Below are positions 17,091 to 27,000 of a DNA stretch of 64,000 nt, one piece after another. A program made the position numbers and the translations under genes. Source of the DNA: an uncultured Emticicia sp. (GTDB lineage: Bacteria > Bacteroidota > Bacteroidia > Cytophagales > Spirosomataceae); contig NZ_CALCZQ010000051.1 in NCBI RefSeq assembly GCF_937903345.1, positions 62,001 through 126,000 of the forward strand, read 5' to 3'. The notes under the pieces are model-generated. The model was given only the letters and a program-made list of their open reading frames with translations. It made no database searches and was not told where the DNA came from. Position 1 is the first letter of the stretch, and every line of letters begins with the position of its first letter.

Positions 17091-19235
17091 ATGAGCCGTT
17101 TCTATAAAATTTCATCATACCTATTATTAAGTTTAAATATTCTCTTGCTGTTCTTTTTGGTGTACGAAGAGCAAGTAAGCCTTCCACTTTGGATGAGTCC
17201 GCTTGGACGGATGCACCCATTATTGCTGCATTTGCCGATAGGTTTTGTGGTGTTATTGGTGCTTTTTTCATTCTTGAAAAATGAAATCGAAACAAAAAGT
17301 TACGAACTAATCAGAACGCTTTTACTGACATTAACGGCACTTTCAGCAGCAATTGTGGCATTGATGGGTTTCTTTTTATCAAGAGAGGGAGGCTATGATG
17401 TGCGACTTTTACAATTTCATAAATTCACTGGTATAGCTGTCAGTTTACTGGCTTATTCATTATTAATTTTTGAAGAGAAACTGAATCCAAAAGCATATTT
17501 TAGTTGGGCTTTATTGGTTATTATGGCTGTTGCTGGGCATTTCGGGGCGGGTATTACTCATGGCGAAAATTATTTATTTGAAGCTTGGCAAAAAACGAAT
17601 ACTGTTCCACAGTTTTCGGAAAATGACCCTATGTACAAAGCCGCCATTTTTCCAATTCTCGAAGCTAAATGCGTGGCTTGTCATAACGATGATAAAACCA
17701 AAGGCCAACTCAATATGAGTAGTATTGAAAAGATTCTGAAAGGTGGAAAGAATGGTTTGATTTGGAAAGTCGGCGACGCTTTGAATAGTCACATTGTTCA
17801 ACGAGCAAATTTACCCCTTGAACACAAAGATCACATGCCACCAAAAGGCAAACCACAACTAACAACCGATGAAATTGCTCTCTTGTCTGCCTGGATAAAC
17901 GAAGGAGCGGATGTAAAAAAAGCCTTTAAAAACTACTTGGCAAGTTCAGAAACGAAAAAAATTGCTTCAAAACTAGTTAGCACCAAATCAGTAGTCACAG
18001 AAGCCAAAGTTTATACTTTTTCGATGCCATCAGAGTCGGATTTAGCTGCTGTGAATACTCCTTTTTGTTCGGTTTTCCCATTTGCCAGTGGTTCGCCAGC
18101 ATTGCAGGCTGATTTTTTTGTGAGTAAGAAATTCGACCGAAAAGTTTTAGAAAATCTCTCAAAAGTCGGAGAGCAAATGGTGATTTTGAATCTATCGAAA
18201 ATGCCATTAAAAGATGAAGATTTGTCTTTGATTACTAATTTTCCGAACCTCGAAAAACTCAACCTTAACCAAACAGATATTACTGGAATCACGTTAGAAC
18301 AACTGAAAAAATGCAAAAATTTGGAGTCAGTTGCTTTGGCCGGCACGAAAATTTCTAAAGAAAACCTTCAAAAAATACTTGATTTGCCGAAACTAAAGGA
18401 AGTTTTTGTGTGGAATACTGATATTCATGAGTTTGCCGTAAACGAACTTGTAAAGAAATATACCAAAATAAAATTTGATAAGGGAGGGATTGACAATCCA
18501 AATGAGATTTTACAACTTAACCCACCGATATTGGTCAATGAAGATTTTATTATTAAAACCAATACGCCAATTACGCTGAAACATACCCTCAAAAACGTAT
18601 CGATTCGCTATACGATTGATGGCTCTGAGCCTGACTCAACGACAGCAAATATTTACCAAAAACCAATCGTAATCGAAAGTTACACTAAATTCAAAGCCTT
18701 GGCAACCAAAGAAAATTGGTATGCCAGCAAAAAAGTTGAATACAGTTTTTTCAAGTCGAATTTTGTGGCTGATAGTGTTTATTTGCTCAATCCACCCGAC
18801 CCAAAACATGCTGGAAAGGGCGGAATAAGCTTAAAAGATTTAAAAAAAGGGCCAAATGATAACTTTGGCGATAAAGCATGGCTGGGTTATCGTGAAAAAG
18901 AATTTGTGGGGTTGTTTGAGTTCAAGAAGGCTCAACCCATCAAAGGCTTAACAATAAGTTATTTACAAAAAATGGATTCGTTTATTTTGCCACCTACGAT
19001 AATTGAAGTTTGGGCTGGAAATAACAAAACCGATTTAAAAATCATTCAGAAGCTTAAGCCAAAGCAAGCTGAAAAAATGGAAAGAAATGCTAATTTAGGC
19101 TTACAAATTCCTTTCTCAGATGGTTCATACAAAATGATAAAATTGGTCATAAAGCCGGTGTCAAAACTTCCTTCTTGGCACCCTGGAAAAGGTCAGAAAG
19201 GCTGGTTTTTTGTCGATGAAGTATTTTTTAATTGA
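17091..19235 (+). CDS. DUF2231 membrane / cytochrome c / chitobiase-C-terminal-like fusion protein
   Basis: 714 residues. The N-terminal 150 residues hold several membrane helices of DUF2231 type (M-H-P-L-L-L-H-L-P-I-G-F is diagnostic). A PSCyt1-like cytochrome region follows with K-C194-V-A-C197-H198 and H-M-P-P-K-G. Next come leucine-rich-like repeats (about 370-460, recurring L-x-x-L-x-L-x-x-T-x-I), a chitobiase/beta-hexosaminidase C-terminal type beta domain (I-R-Y-T-I-D-G-S-E-P-D), and a C-terminal beta domain of discoidin character. It closes the PSD1/DUF1501 set and probably anchors it to the membrane while receiving electrons. The LRR and beta domains suggest binding of protein or glycan. 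Confidence 0.82.
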   Translation: MSRFYKISSYLLLSLNILLLFFLVYEEQVSLPLWMSPLGRMHPLLLHLPIGFVVLLVLFSFLKNEIETKSYELIRTLLLTLTALSAAIVALMGFFLSREGGYDVRLLQFHKFTGIAVSLLAYSLLIFEEKLNPKAYFSWALLVIMAVAGHFGAGITHGENYLFEAWQKTNTVPQFSENDPMYKAAIFPILEAKCVACHNDDKTKGQLNMSSIEKILKGGKNGLIWKVGDALNSHIVQRANLPLEHKDHMPPKGKPQLTTDEIALLSAWINEGADVKKAFKNYLASSETKKIASKLVSTKSVVTEAKVYTFSMPSESDLAAVNTPFCSVFPFASGSPALQADFFVSKKFDRKVLENLSKVGEQMVILNLSKMPLKDEDLSLITNFPNLEKLNLNQTDITGITLEQLKKCKNLESVALAGTKISKENLQKILDLPKLKEVFVWNTDIHEFAVNELVKKYTKIKFDKGGIDNPNEILQLNPPILVNEDFIIKTNTPITLKHTLKNVSIRYTIDGSEPDSTTANIYQKPIVIESYTKFKALATKENWYASKKVEYSFFKSNFVADSVYLLNPPDPKHAGKGGISLKDLKKGPNDNFGDKAWLGYREKEFVGLFEFKKAQPIKGLTISYLQKMDSFILPPTIIEVWAGNNKTDLKIIQKLKPKQAEKMERNANLGLQIPFSDGSYKMIKLVIKPVSKLPSWHPGKGQKGWFFVDEVFFN

Positions 19236-19255
19236 TGTACTTTGTCGTATTAATA

Positions 19256-19300
19256 ATGCGTGGTTATTGTCTGGGTTCCCACAGACAGCTATCAACGCAT
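19256..19300. repeat. Single palindromic hairpin with TTC loop
   Basis: A long imperfect palindrome just after the fusion-protein stop. The outer arms are ATGCGT/ACGCAT (19256-19261, 19295-19300). The inner stem is TGTCTG..CAGACA with a one-base bulge and loop TTC, and it is followed by GCTAT as in the hairpins at 15.3-15.5 kb. It may be a solitary, older copy of that family and can also serve as a terminator. Confidence 0.55.
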
Positions 19301-19344
19301 GTTATCTATAGTCTTTTGTCTCAAATCTCTTGTCTGAATTACTT

Positions 19345-19818
19345 ATGTGCTATTGTGGCGAAGCCAAACCATTTTCCGACTGTTGCGAACCAATAATTAA
19401 AGGTGAAAAACCTGCCCAAACTGCCGAACAGCTGATGCGTTCGAGATACTCGGCTTATGTGGTGGTTGATGTGAAATATTTGATTGCAACTACTTATCCA
19501 ACCCAACAAAAAAACTTCGATGAAGCCGATATTCGAGCGTGGGCAATAGCAAATCAATGGCTAAAGTTAGAAATTATTGCCACAAAAAAAGGTGAATTCA
19601 ACGAAGGAGATGGCGAAGTTGAATTTAAAGCCTCTTATATTAATGATATTGGAACTCCACAAATCCATCATGAAAAATCTACTTTTGTCAAAGAAAATGA
19701 TCAATGGTATTATTTGAGCGGAATAATTGGTAGTTCTGAAGCACCGCAAACTCAAAATCGAAATGATTTATGTGCCTGTGGAAGTGGCAAGAAGTACAAA
19801 AAATGTTGTGGTCAGTAA
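19345..19818 (+). CDS. YchJ-like SEC-C motif protein
   Basis: 157 residues from the ATG at 19345; the frame is open five codons further up to a TTG, but family members start with M-x-x-C-x-C-G as at 19345. There are two metal-binding ends: an N-terminal C-Y-C-G-E-A-K..C-C and a C-terminal SEC-C motif C-A-C-G-S-G-K-K-Y-K-K-C-C, with an NTF2-like middle domain (M-R-S-R-Y-S-A-Y). SEC-C motifs bind zinc, as in SecA. The function of YchJ-like proteins is unknown. It is a single gene between the palindrome and the M14 peptidase gene. Confidence 0.9.
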   Translation: MCYCGEAKPFSDCCEPIIKGEKPAQTAEQLMRSRYSAYVVVDVKYLIATTYPTQQKNFDEADIRAWAIANQWLKLEIIATKKGEFNEGDGEVEFKASYINDIGTPQIHHEKSTFVKENDQWYYLSGIIGSSEAPQTQNRNDLCACGSGKKYKKCCGQ

Positions 19819-19947
19819 AATTTTTCAATATTCTTGTCTTTATAAACTCCGATTAGATTCATAAGCCCAGTAGAGATTTATCAAAATTTAATAAGACTGT
19901 CGAAAGAAATTTTATCTTTACAAGTTATTTAATCTTTCAGCAGACCT

Positions 19948-21276
19948 ATGAAACTTCTTTATAAACGCCTTACCTTTGTGCTTTCAGTAATTATCATATT
20001 TATAACCAATATGTCAGCGATTGCACAGCCAAAACTCCCCGATTTTTCAAAACAATTATTTGATATTCATGAACAAATCAAAGAACAAAGCCTTACAAAA
20101 CGCCGTTTTAAGCATAAAGACATTGTTCCTTTGATAGAAAAATTACCTTTTTTGGTCGAGAAAATCGGGAAGTCATTTGAAGAACGAGATATTTATCAGA
20201 TCAAGATGGGAAGCGGCAAAACCAAAGTTTTGTTGTGGTCGCAAATGCACGGTGATGAAGCCACCGCTACAATGGCATTATTTGATATTTTTAACTTTTT
20301 TCAAATTAAAAACGATGGATTTGATGCTTTGAGAAGCAAAATTATTGAAAATTGTACGCTTTATTACGTACCCATGCTCAATCCCGACGGGGCAGAACGT
20401 TTCCAAAGACGCACCGCTACTGATATTGATATGAACCGTGATGCCCTACGTTTTCAGACTCCCGAAGGTGCATTATTAAAGAAACTACAAGACGAGATTC
20501 GACCTGAGTTTTCTTTTAATTTGCACGATAAAAATACCAAATACAGTGCAGGAGCAAGTGGAAATCAAGCAACGATTTCATTCTTGCCAACCTCATATAA
20601 TTATGCAAAAGAATGGAATCCTGCCCGAACAAGAGCCATGCAAGTGATATGCGGCATGCACCAAACACTCCAACAATTTATTCCTGGGCATTTAGGACGC
20701 TGGAATGACGACCACGAACCCCGTGCCTTTGGCGATAATATTGCTAAGTGGGGGAGTAGTTTGATTTTGATTGAATCGGGTGGATACAAAGAAGATACCG
20801 AAAAGCAATTTATCAGAAAACTCAATTTTGTCGCGATCTTGACTGGCTTACAAGCAATTTCTGAACAATCATACACTAAATTTGAATTAAAAACCTACGA
20901 AGCCATTCCGAATAACGACCGCTATATATTTGATTTATTGATTCGTAATGCCGAATTTGTGCAGAATGGCAAAACCATCATCAAAGATATTGGCATTAAT
21001 CTCAGCGAAAAAAACATCAACAATGCTACTGATTTTATGCTTTCAAGTGTTATTGAAGACCTCGGCGACCTTTCTACTTTTTGGGGTCTCAAAGAAATTG
21101 ATGCCAAAGGATTGAAAGTAAGTATGTTATCGGATTTTCCAGAGGTTTTACAGAAATATAAAGTTTCGGAAAAAGAATTACTATATCAAGAAATTAACCT
21201 CGACGAAACAGCGAATTTCTTGCTTACAAAAGATAAAGAAGTGAAATATATCATCTTGAATGGACAAATTAAATAA
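19948..21276 (+). CDS. Secreted M14 zinc carboxypeptidase
   Basis: 442 residues with a signal peptide (to about residue 27, ending I-A-Q). The M14 zinc site is visible: H101-G-D-E104 (H-x-x-E) and H193 in F-N-L-H-D. P-M-L-N-P-D-G-A-E-R and D-M-N-R-D carry the substrate-binding Arg/Asn region, and L-I-E276-S-G-G is the probable general-base glutamate. It should remove C-terminal residues from peptides or act on a cell-wall peptide in the periplasm. It overlaps the next gene by 17 bases, so the two are probably made together. The second half (300-442) has no motif I recognise. Confidence 0.9.
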   Translation: MKLLYKRLTFVLSVIIIFITNMSAIAQPKLPDFSKQLFDIHEQIKEQSLTKRRFKHKDIVPLIEKLPFLVEKIGKSFEERDIYQIKMGSGKTKVLLWSQMHGDEATATMALFDIFNFFQIKNDGFDALRSKIIENCTLYYVPMLNPDGAERFQRRTATDIDMNRDALRFQTPEGALLKKLQDEIRPEFSFNLHDKNTKYSAGASGNQATISFLPTSYNYAKEWNPARTRAMQVICGMHQTLQQFIPGHLGRWNDDHEPRAFGDNIAKWGSSLILIESGGYKEDTEKQFIRKLNFVAILTGLQAISEQSYTKFELKTYEAIPNNDRYIFDLLIRNAEFVQNGKTIIKDIGINLSEKNINNATDFMLSSVIEDLGDLSTFWGLKEIDAKGLKVSMLSDFPEVLQKYKVSEKELLYQEINLDETANFLLTKDKEVKYIILNGQIK

Positions 21277-22045
21277 CCTAAAATCGAACCATCGAATCTT
21301 CCCCCAAATAAGGAAGTCTTTCAGATACTTTTTCCTTTTTCTTTTTCTCTTTCAGGGCTTAGGGGTTCTTTCTACCTTCGCCCAAAAATCTTACGTTCTC
21401 GGTAAAGCTATTGATAAAGTGACAGGAAAGCCCGTGCCATCGGCAACGGTCATAAATATAGAGACCCGACAAATAACAAAAACAGGCGATAACGGTAATT
21501 TTTTGGTGCGAGCATCCAAAGGCGATTCTATCAAAATTACATCGGTTGGTTATAAAGCTGTGGGCATTGCCTGGGACGGCGTAAATTTAGAACCCATCAT
21601 TGAAATGCGACAGGATGCCATTGCTTTGAAAGAAGTTGTTGTTAGAGATAAGCGTTCGGAACAAGTGAAGCGGCAAATTGAAGAATTGATGGGTTCACCC
21701 GAAGCTTCATCCAAACTAAAATGGAAAGACATAGCTAATCTCGTCAATACGAGTACTTCAACGCCAGGTACAATAGGTATTTCTATTGATGGATTGTACG
21801 AACTCTTTAGCAAAGATGGAAAATCTCGCCGAAAATTGGCAGCAATGAAGCAAGAAGACCTCAAGAAACTCTTGGTTGAGTATCGTTATAACTCCGAATA
21901 CATTTCGTTTGTAACAAAACTCAAAGGGCAGGAATTAAAGAATTTTATGAAGTTTTGTAATTTACCAGATAACTTTGTGCTTACCGCCAACGACTACGAC
22001 CTAACTTTTGAAGTTTATCGTTGTTTGGATGAGTTTAAGCGATAA
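21260..22045 (+). CDS. Secreted protein with carboxypeptidase regulatory-like (CarboxypepD_reg) domain
   Basis: 261 residues. A long basic N-terminus and hydrophobic stretch form a signal peptide ending about residue 42 (S-T-F-A-Q). The next 80 residues are a beta-sandwich of the CarboxypepD_reg type: G-K-A-I-D-K-V-T-G-K-P-V-P-S-A-T-V, T-G-D-N-G-N-F and V-G-Y-K-A-V. The remaining 130 residues are of unknown type and end in a helical region. Such proteins in Bacteroidota are surface or periplasmic accessory proteins, often without TonB function when this short. It overlaps the M14 peptidase gene by 17 bases, an arrangement that suggests a functional link. Confidence 0.8.
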   Translation: MDKLNNLKSNHRIFPQIRKSFRYFFLFLFLFQGLGVLSTFAQKSYVLGKAIDKVTGKPVPSATVINIETRQITKTGDNGNFLVRASKGDSIKITSVGYKAVGIAWDGVNLEPIIEMRQDAIALKEVVVRDKRSEQVKRQIEELMGSPEASSKLKWKDIANLVNTSTSTPGTIGISIDGLYELFSKDGKSRRKLAAMKQEDLKKLLVEYRYNSEYISFVTKLKGQELKNFMKFCNLPDNFVLTANDYDLTFEVYRCLDEFKR

Positions 22046-22054
22046 TTTTTGATG

Positions 22055-22113
22055 CGAGATACAAAATAGGTGATACAAGAAAAAAATTCTCAAATCCCTA
22101 ATATAGTATCTCG
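22055..22113. repeat. Inverted and direct repeats in the intergenic gap
   Basis: CGAGATAC at 22055-22062 is matched by its complement GTATCTCG at 22106-22113. Inside and just past it, three diverged copies of an ATCTCAAATCCC-like unit lie between 22087 and 22131. This is a simple repeat cluster, possibly a weak terminator. Confidence 0.45.
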
Positions 22114-22137
22114 AATCCCATATCTCAAATTAATAAT

Positions 22138-23859
22138 ATGCAAGAAATAGAAATACCACAGCGAAAACCACGCACATTTATTGGTGAAGAATTTGCCCTG
22201 ACTTCTTGGCAAGATTTACAACCACTTTACGAAAATTTGGTAAGCCGTGCAATTATGAATTCCCAAGAATTACGCCAATGGTTTATCGACCGAAGCGAGT
22301 TAGAATCGTATTTGTCGGAAAATTTGGCTTGGCGATACATCAAAATGACTTGTGATACCGTCAGCCAAGATAACCAAAAAAACTACCAGTTTTTTGTGGA
22401 AGAAATTCAGCCTGAACTATCAGTTTATAGCGACCAACTCAATAAAAAAGCTCTCGAAAGTGAATTTTTGGGCGAATTGACGGAGGATGGCTTTTTCATC
22501 ACGATACGTGGAATGAAGAAATCGGTTGAGATTTTCCGTGAAGAAAACATTCCGATTGAAACTCAGATTCAGACCAAACAAACTGAATATCAGTCAACTA
22601 CGGCAGCAATGACCGTAAGCATCAATAGCGAAGAATTAACCTTGCCGAAAGCAGGTGATTTATTGCAGTCGCCCAACCGAATGATTCGTGAAGAGGCTTG
22701 GACAAAAATTGCCGAACGCCGCTACCAAGACCACGAAAAATTGGATATTTTATTCAACGAATTGCGTGATTTACGCCACCAGTTGGCTATTAATGCGGGT
22801 TTCTTGAATTTCCGTGATTATATGTTTGCTGCAATGGGGCGTTTCGATTATACACCACAAGATTGCTTCAATTTCCATGAAGCGGTAGCCGAAACCGTTG
22901 TGCCTTTGGTTAACGAAATGGTCAAAGAACGCAAAACAAAACTGAATGTTGATGAGCTTCGACCGTGGGATTTGAAAGTTGACCCTGACGGCAAACCTGC
23001 TCTCAAACCTTTCAGCAATGGGGAAGATTTGCTTGACAAAACCGTTGAATGCTTCCGAAGAATTGACCCCAAATTGGCTGATTATATTCGTATCATGCGA
23101 CGCATGGGGCATTTTGATGTGGAATCTCGCAAAGGAAAAGCCCCAGGTGGGTACAATTATCCGCTTGAAGAAATCGGCGTACCGTTTATTTTTATGAATG
23201 CCACTTCAAGCCTGCGTGATGTGGTCACGATGGTGCACGAGGGCGGACACGCCATTCATTCCTTTGAGGTGCGTGATTTGCCTTTAAATTCGTTTCGTAG
23301 CACAACTTCGGAGGTGGCCGAATTGGCTTCGATGTCGATGGAATTGATTTCGATGGAGCATTGGGGCGTGTTTTTTGAGAATGAAGAAGATTTAAAACGT
23401 GCTAAAATTGAGCATTTAGAAGATATTTTGGAGGTTTTACCGTGGATAGCCACTGTCGATAAATTTCAACATTGGATTTACGAAAATCCTATGCACAGCA
23501 TCGAAGAACGTCAGACCTGTTGGGTACAGACCTTTGATAAATTCTCAGATTCTGTGACCGAATGGAAAGGTTTTGAGCGATATAAAAAATATAACTGGCA
23601 GCGTCAGCTGCATATTTTTGAAGTGCCATTTTACTATATCGAATACGGAATGGCTCAGTTGGGAGCAATCAGTGTTTGGAGGAATTACAAACAAGATACA
23701 AAAAAAGGACTCGATGGCTACCTAAATGCCTTGAAATTGGGATACACCACAACTATTGGTAAAATTTACGAGGCCGCCAACATAAAATTTGATTTCTCGA
23801 AGGATTACATCGCCGAATTGATGGATTTTGTGAAGGATGAATTGGTGAAATTGAAGTAA
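22138..23859 (+). CDS. M3 family oligoendopeptidase (PepF-like)
   Basis: 573 residues, no signal peptide, so cytoplasmic. The zinc site is H367-E368-G-G-H371 in the context T-M-V-H-E-G-G-H-A-I-H-S-F. The third ligand is a Glu about 25-30 residues later, in the E-V-A-E-L-A-S-M-S-M-E-L stretch. The helical N-terminal half resembles oligoendopeptidase F. It should hydrolyse short peptides during protein turnover. Length fits the family. A strong terminator follows the stop. Confidence 0.95.
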   Translation: MQEIEIPQRKPRTFIGEEFALTSWQDLQPLYENLVSRAIMNSQELRQWFIDRSELESYLSENLAWRYIKMTCDTVSQDNQKNYQFFVEEIQPELSVYSDQLNKKALESEFLGELTEDGFFITIRGMKKSVEIFREENIPIETQIQTKQTEYQSTTAAMTVSINSEELTLPKAGDLLQSPNRMIREEAWTKIAERRYQDHEKLDILFNELRDLRHQLAINAGFLNFRDYMFAAMGRFDYTPQDCFNFHEAVAETVVPLVNEMVKERKTKLNVDELRPWDLKVDPDGKPALKPFSNGEDLLDKTVECFRRIDPKLADYIRIMRRMGHFDVESRKGKAPGGYNYPLEEIGVPFIFMNATSSLRDVVTMVHEGGHAIHSFEVRDLPLNSFRSTTSEVAELASMSMELISMEHWGVFFENEEDLKRAKIEHLEDILEVLPWIATVDKFQHWIYENPMHSIEERQTCWVQTFDKFSDSVTEWKGFERYKKYNWQRQLHIFEVPFYYIEYGMAQLGAISVWRNYKQDTKKGLDGYLNALKLGYTTTIGKIYEAANIKFDFSKDYIAELMDFVKDELVKLK

Positions 23860-23874
23860 GAAATAGTAGGCTGT

Positions 23875-23912
23875 AAAAAAATCCTTTGATAATTTTATCA
23901 GAGGATTTTTTT
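23875..23912 (+). terminator. Rho-independent terminator after M3 peptidase
   Basis: A stem of A6-ATCCTTTGATAA against its complement (one G-T pair) with a two-base loop and a terminal run of T residues. Confidence 0.88.
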
Positions 23913-24018
23913 TCGACCATCGCAGTGAATTATTTGGCTAAAATTCAGGAAATTCAGAAAATTAATTGATTTTTGTATTTTTTAAGTCAACAATAAATTC
24001 CATCCTAAACAAACTTTT

Positions 24019-27000
24019 ATGAAATTTACTTTTCCCGCATTTCTACTCCTGTTTTTAGTTTCAACATTTTCGTTTGCACAAGATACTACTTGTGGCTTTG
24101 ACGATAACGAAATCTCGCAGGACATCATGAAACAATTACCGCAATTTATCAAAGAACGTAAGGCTTACAAACAGGCTATTGATGATTTTTATATGTGCCG
24201 CGTTGTAGTGGATGTTGACTATCAGACTTTTAAAAAATATAATGGTGACACCCTCTTTATAAAAAATGAAGTAGCTGCTATGATTCAAAAAACATCTGAG
24301 ATTTATGAAAATGAAATCGGAACTAAACTGGTGCTGACTTATGTAAATATTTGGAAAGAAGAAGCAAAAGACCCTTACAATAATGTGACTGATATTTTTG
24401 TAATGCTTACAAACCTTCGTAATGCTTATACGAATACTTCATTGTCGCGGATTCCAAATGATTTGGTCATGTACCTCAATTCTAAAGGATTTTCGGGTGC
24501 TGGTGGCGTAGCGAGTGGTAAATTTAATGTTTCGCCATGGCAAAATATTTCAACTATTGCTCACGAAATCGGACATAATTTTGGTTCGCCACATACCCAA
24601 AGTTGTACTTGGCCAGGTGGAGCGATCGATTTTTGTTATGCCGTAGAGGGAAACTGTTATTCGGATGCTCTAGACAATATTAAAGGAACGTTGATGAGCT
24701 ATTGTAATCGCCGATTGAACAATTTTCACCCACTTTGTATCGAATTAATGAATCGAAATTCAACCACTCGCTACCAAAAAATAAGAAACATTTCCGAAAC
24801 CATAAAATTGGCTGAAACATGGGATTTTAACAAAGATTTATATTTTTCATGGAGTCCGATGCTACAAGCCGAAACTTACCTAATTGAAGTGGCTGATGGC
24901 TCTGATTTTAAAAATATTATTCTGAAAGATAGTAGTGAACAAGCATATACAGTTTTGCCTTTTTTGAAGAAAAACAAAAATTATTTTCTTAGAATTAAAC
25001 CTAAAAATAGACTTGGTGAAGGAGTTTGGTCAAATACAATGAAGGTGAATACTCCTGCCATTCTTGAGACACCGCAACCATTAACAGCACTTGATGGGAA
25101 AGTAAATATCGATGGCACAACGCTTCTGCTTAGGTTTGATAAAATTGATGAAACAACCGAATATCAACTCCAAACCATTGGCTTTAGTTCGGGAAATACT
25201 TCTTATTCATTTGATTTAAACGCGGTGGTTCGACGTGCCACTTCCAATTCATTTGCCATGACAACATCGAGCGAAGGTTTCACCTGGCGAGTTCGAGCCT
25301 TGCGAGGAAGCGAGACAAGTGCATGGTCAAAACCAGAAATTTTTTGGATAAAACCAAATTCTTCAATACTTGATTTGACCCAACAAGCTGTCAATGGTTA
25401 TCCACTTACTTTTCCGATAAACTACACTGCTGGTAGTGGTGATATTCTCGAAGTGAAAGTACTTGTTTCTGAAAATGCCAATTATTCGTTGCCCATCGTT
25501 AATAAAACCCTTAAATCGGGCATTTACGCGAGCCAAATATATCCGTTTTTACTCCAAAATCTAAAGCCAAATACCAATTATTATGTAAAATTTGAGGAAT
25601 ATAATAATGATAAATTTAATATAATTGGTTTGCCAAAAGGCTTGGTTAGGTTTACCGAAAAGTCGTTTAGAACTGCTTCGGAATCAAACCCTGCGAGTTT
25701 TTCGTATTTCAATAATGGCAATATTGAGAATTTGAGTCGCACATTACGAAAAATTGTTTTCAATGATCATTATGCTTTTGTAAGCACCAACGAAGGAATT
25801 GTGCAAATGAAAGTCGATGGTACAGCAGGCAAACTTATCAACCGGCAACTGACCAATGGAACTGTAAGTAATGCATTGATTGATACAAAAACCGATGCTG
25901 CTGGAAATCTGTGGATTTTAACGCAAGTTAGCAAACGCATTGCTTTCGATGGAGTTTTTCCGAAACCAACTTACCGTTTGGCAAAATTAGAGCCAAATAC
26001 CTTCAAAATCCTCGAATCAAAAGATTTTGTGGGGAGCAATAATACTGCTTTCAATAGTTTTGACCCACAAACAAAATTTGTAAATGATAATAGAAATATC
26101 CAAAAAATAATAGGTGATTCGACCGAATTAGTTTATCAACTTCCTACAAATGTAAGTTTACAGCAAAGCATTTTTTGGGGGAAAAGCTCGGTGTGGATGC
26201 TTGTTTATAACTCTGTAAATGCCATTTATGAAATTTATAATTATAATTTTGAACAAAAAAAGCAGACAATTTTTAACCGAACAAATAGCTTGCTGAATGG
26301 TTCAATTAGTCAGATTTATTTAGATGCTCAAGAAAACCTTTGGGTATTGAATGGCGGAACAAACTTATTTCTCAAATATAATAAAGAATTGGGTTGGGTC
26401 AATCAGAATTTATTGCTTTCCGGTACTAATCGAATCATAGGTGAAAGTAATGGCATATTTTACTTATATAATATTGCAGGTTTGAAACGAGATATTTACT
26501 CATTTGCAGACAATACCTTGAAATTGGTAGAAAATGTGCCATTAGTAAGTGCTACAGGAACAATACAGTTGGATAATAGTGGGAAGATTTGGTTGTTGCA
26601 AGCTGATAAATTGTTGAAAATAAATCCTTGTAATTACCTAAAAACGCCACAATTAAAGGCTTCTTCGAGTCAGATTTTAAAAGGCGAACAAGTTACACTT
26701 ATGGCCGAAGGTTGTAGCAGTGCAAAGTGGACTTGGAATGCAGAAAATAAGCCATCTGAAACCAAAACAACTGATAAAAACAATGTTTTGCTCGTAAACC
26801 CAGCTTTAAATACACAATATAGGGTTCAGTGTATTGACCAAGAATGTGTCAGCGATTTAAGTAATTTGTTGGAGGTAAACGTTCTAACACTAAGTTTGAG
26901 TAGTACGGATAAAAATAAATATTGCACCAACGAAAACATCGTCCTAAAGTTCTCAGAGGGCGGGAAATATGCCTCAAAAAATGAATTTAGGGCAGTTTTC

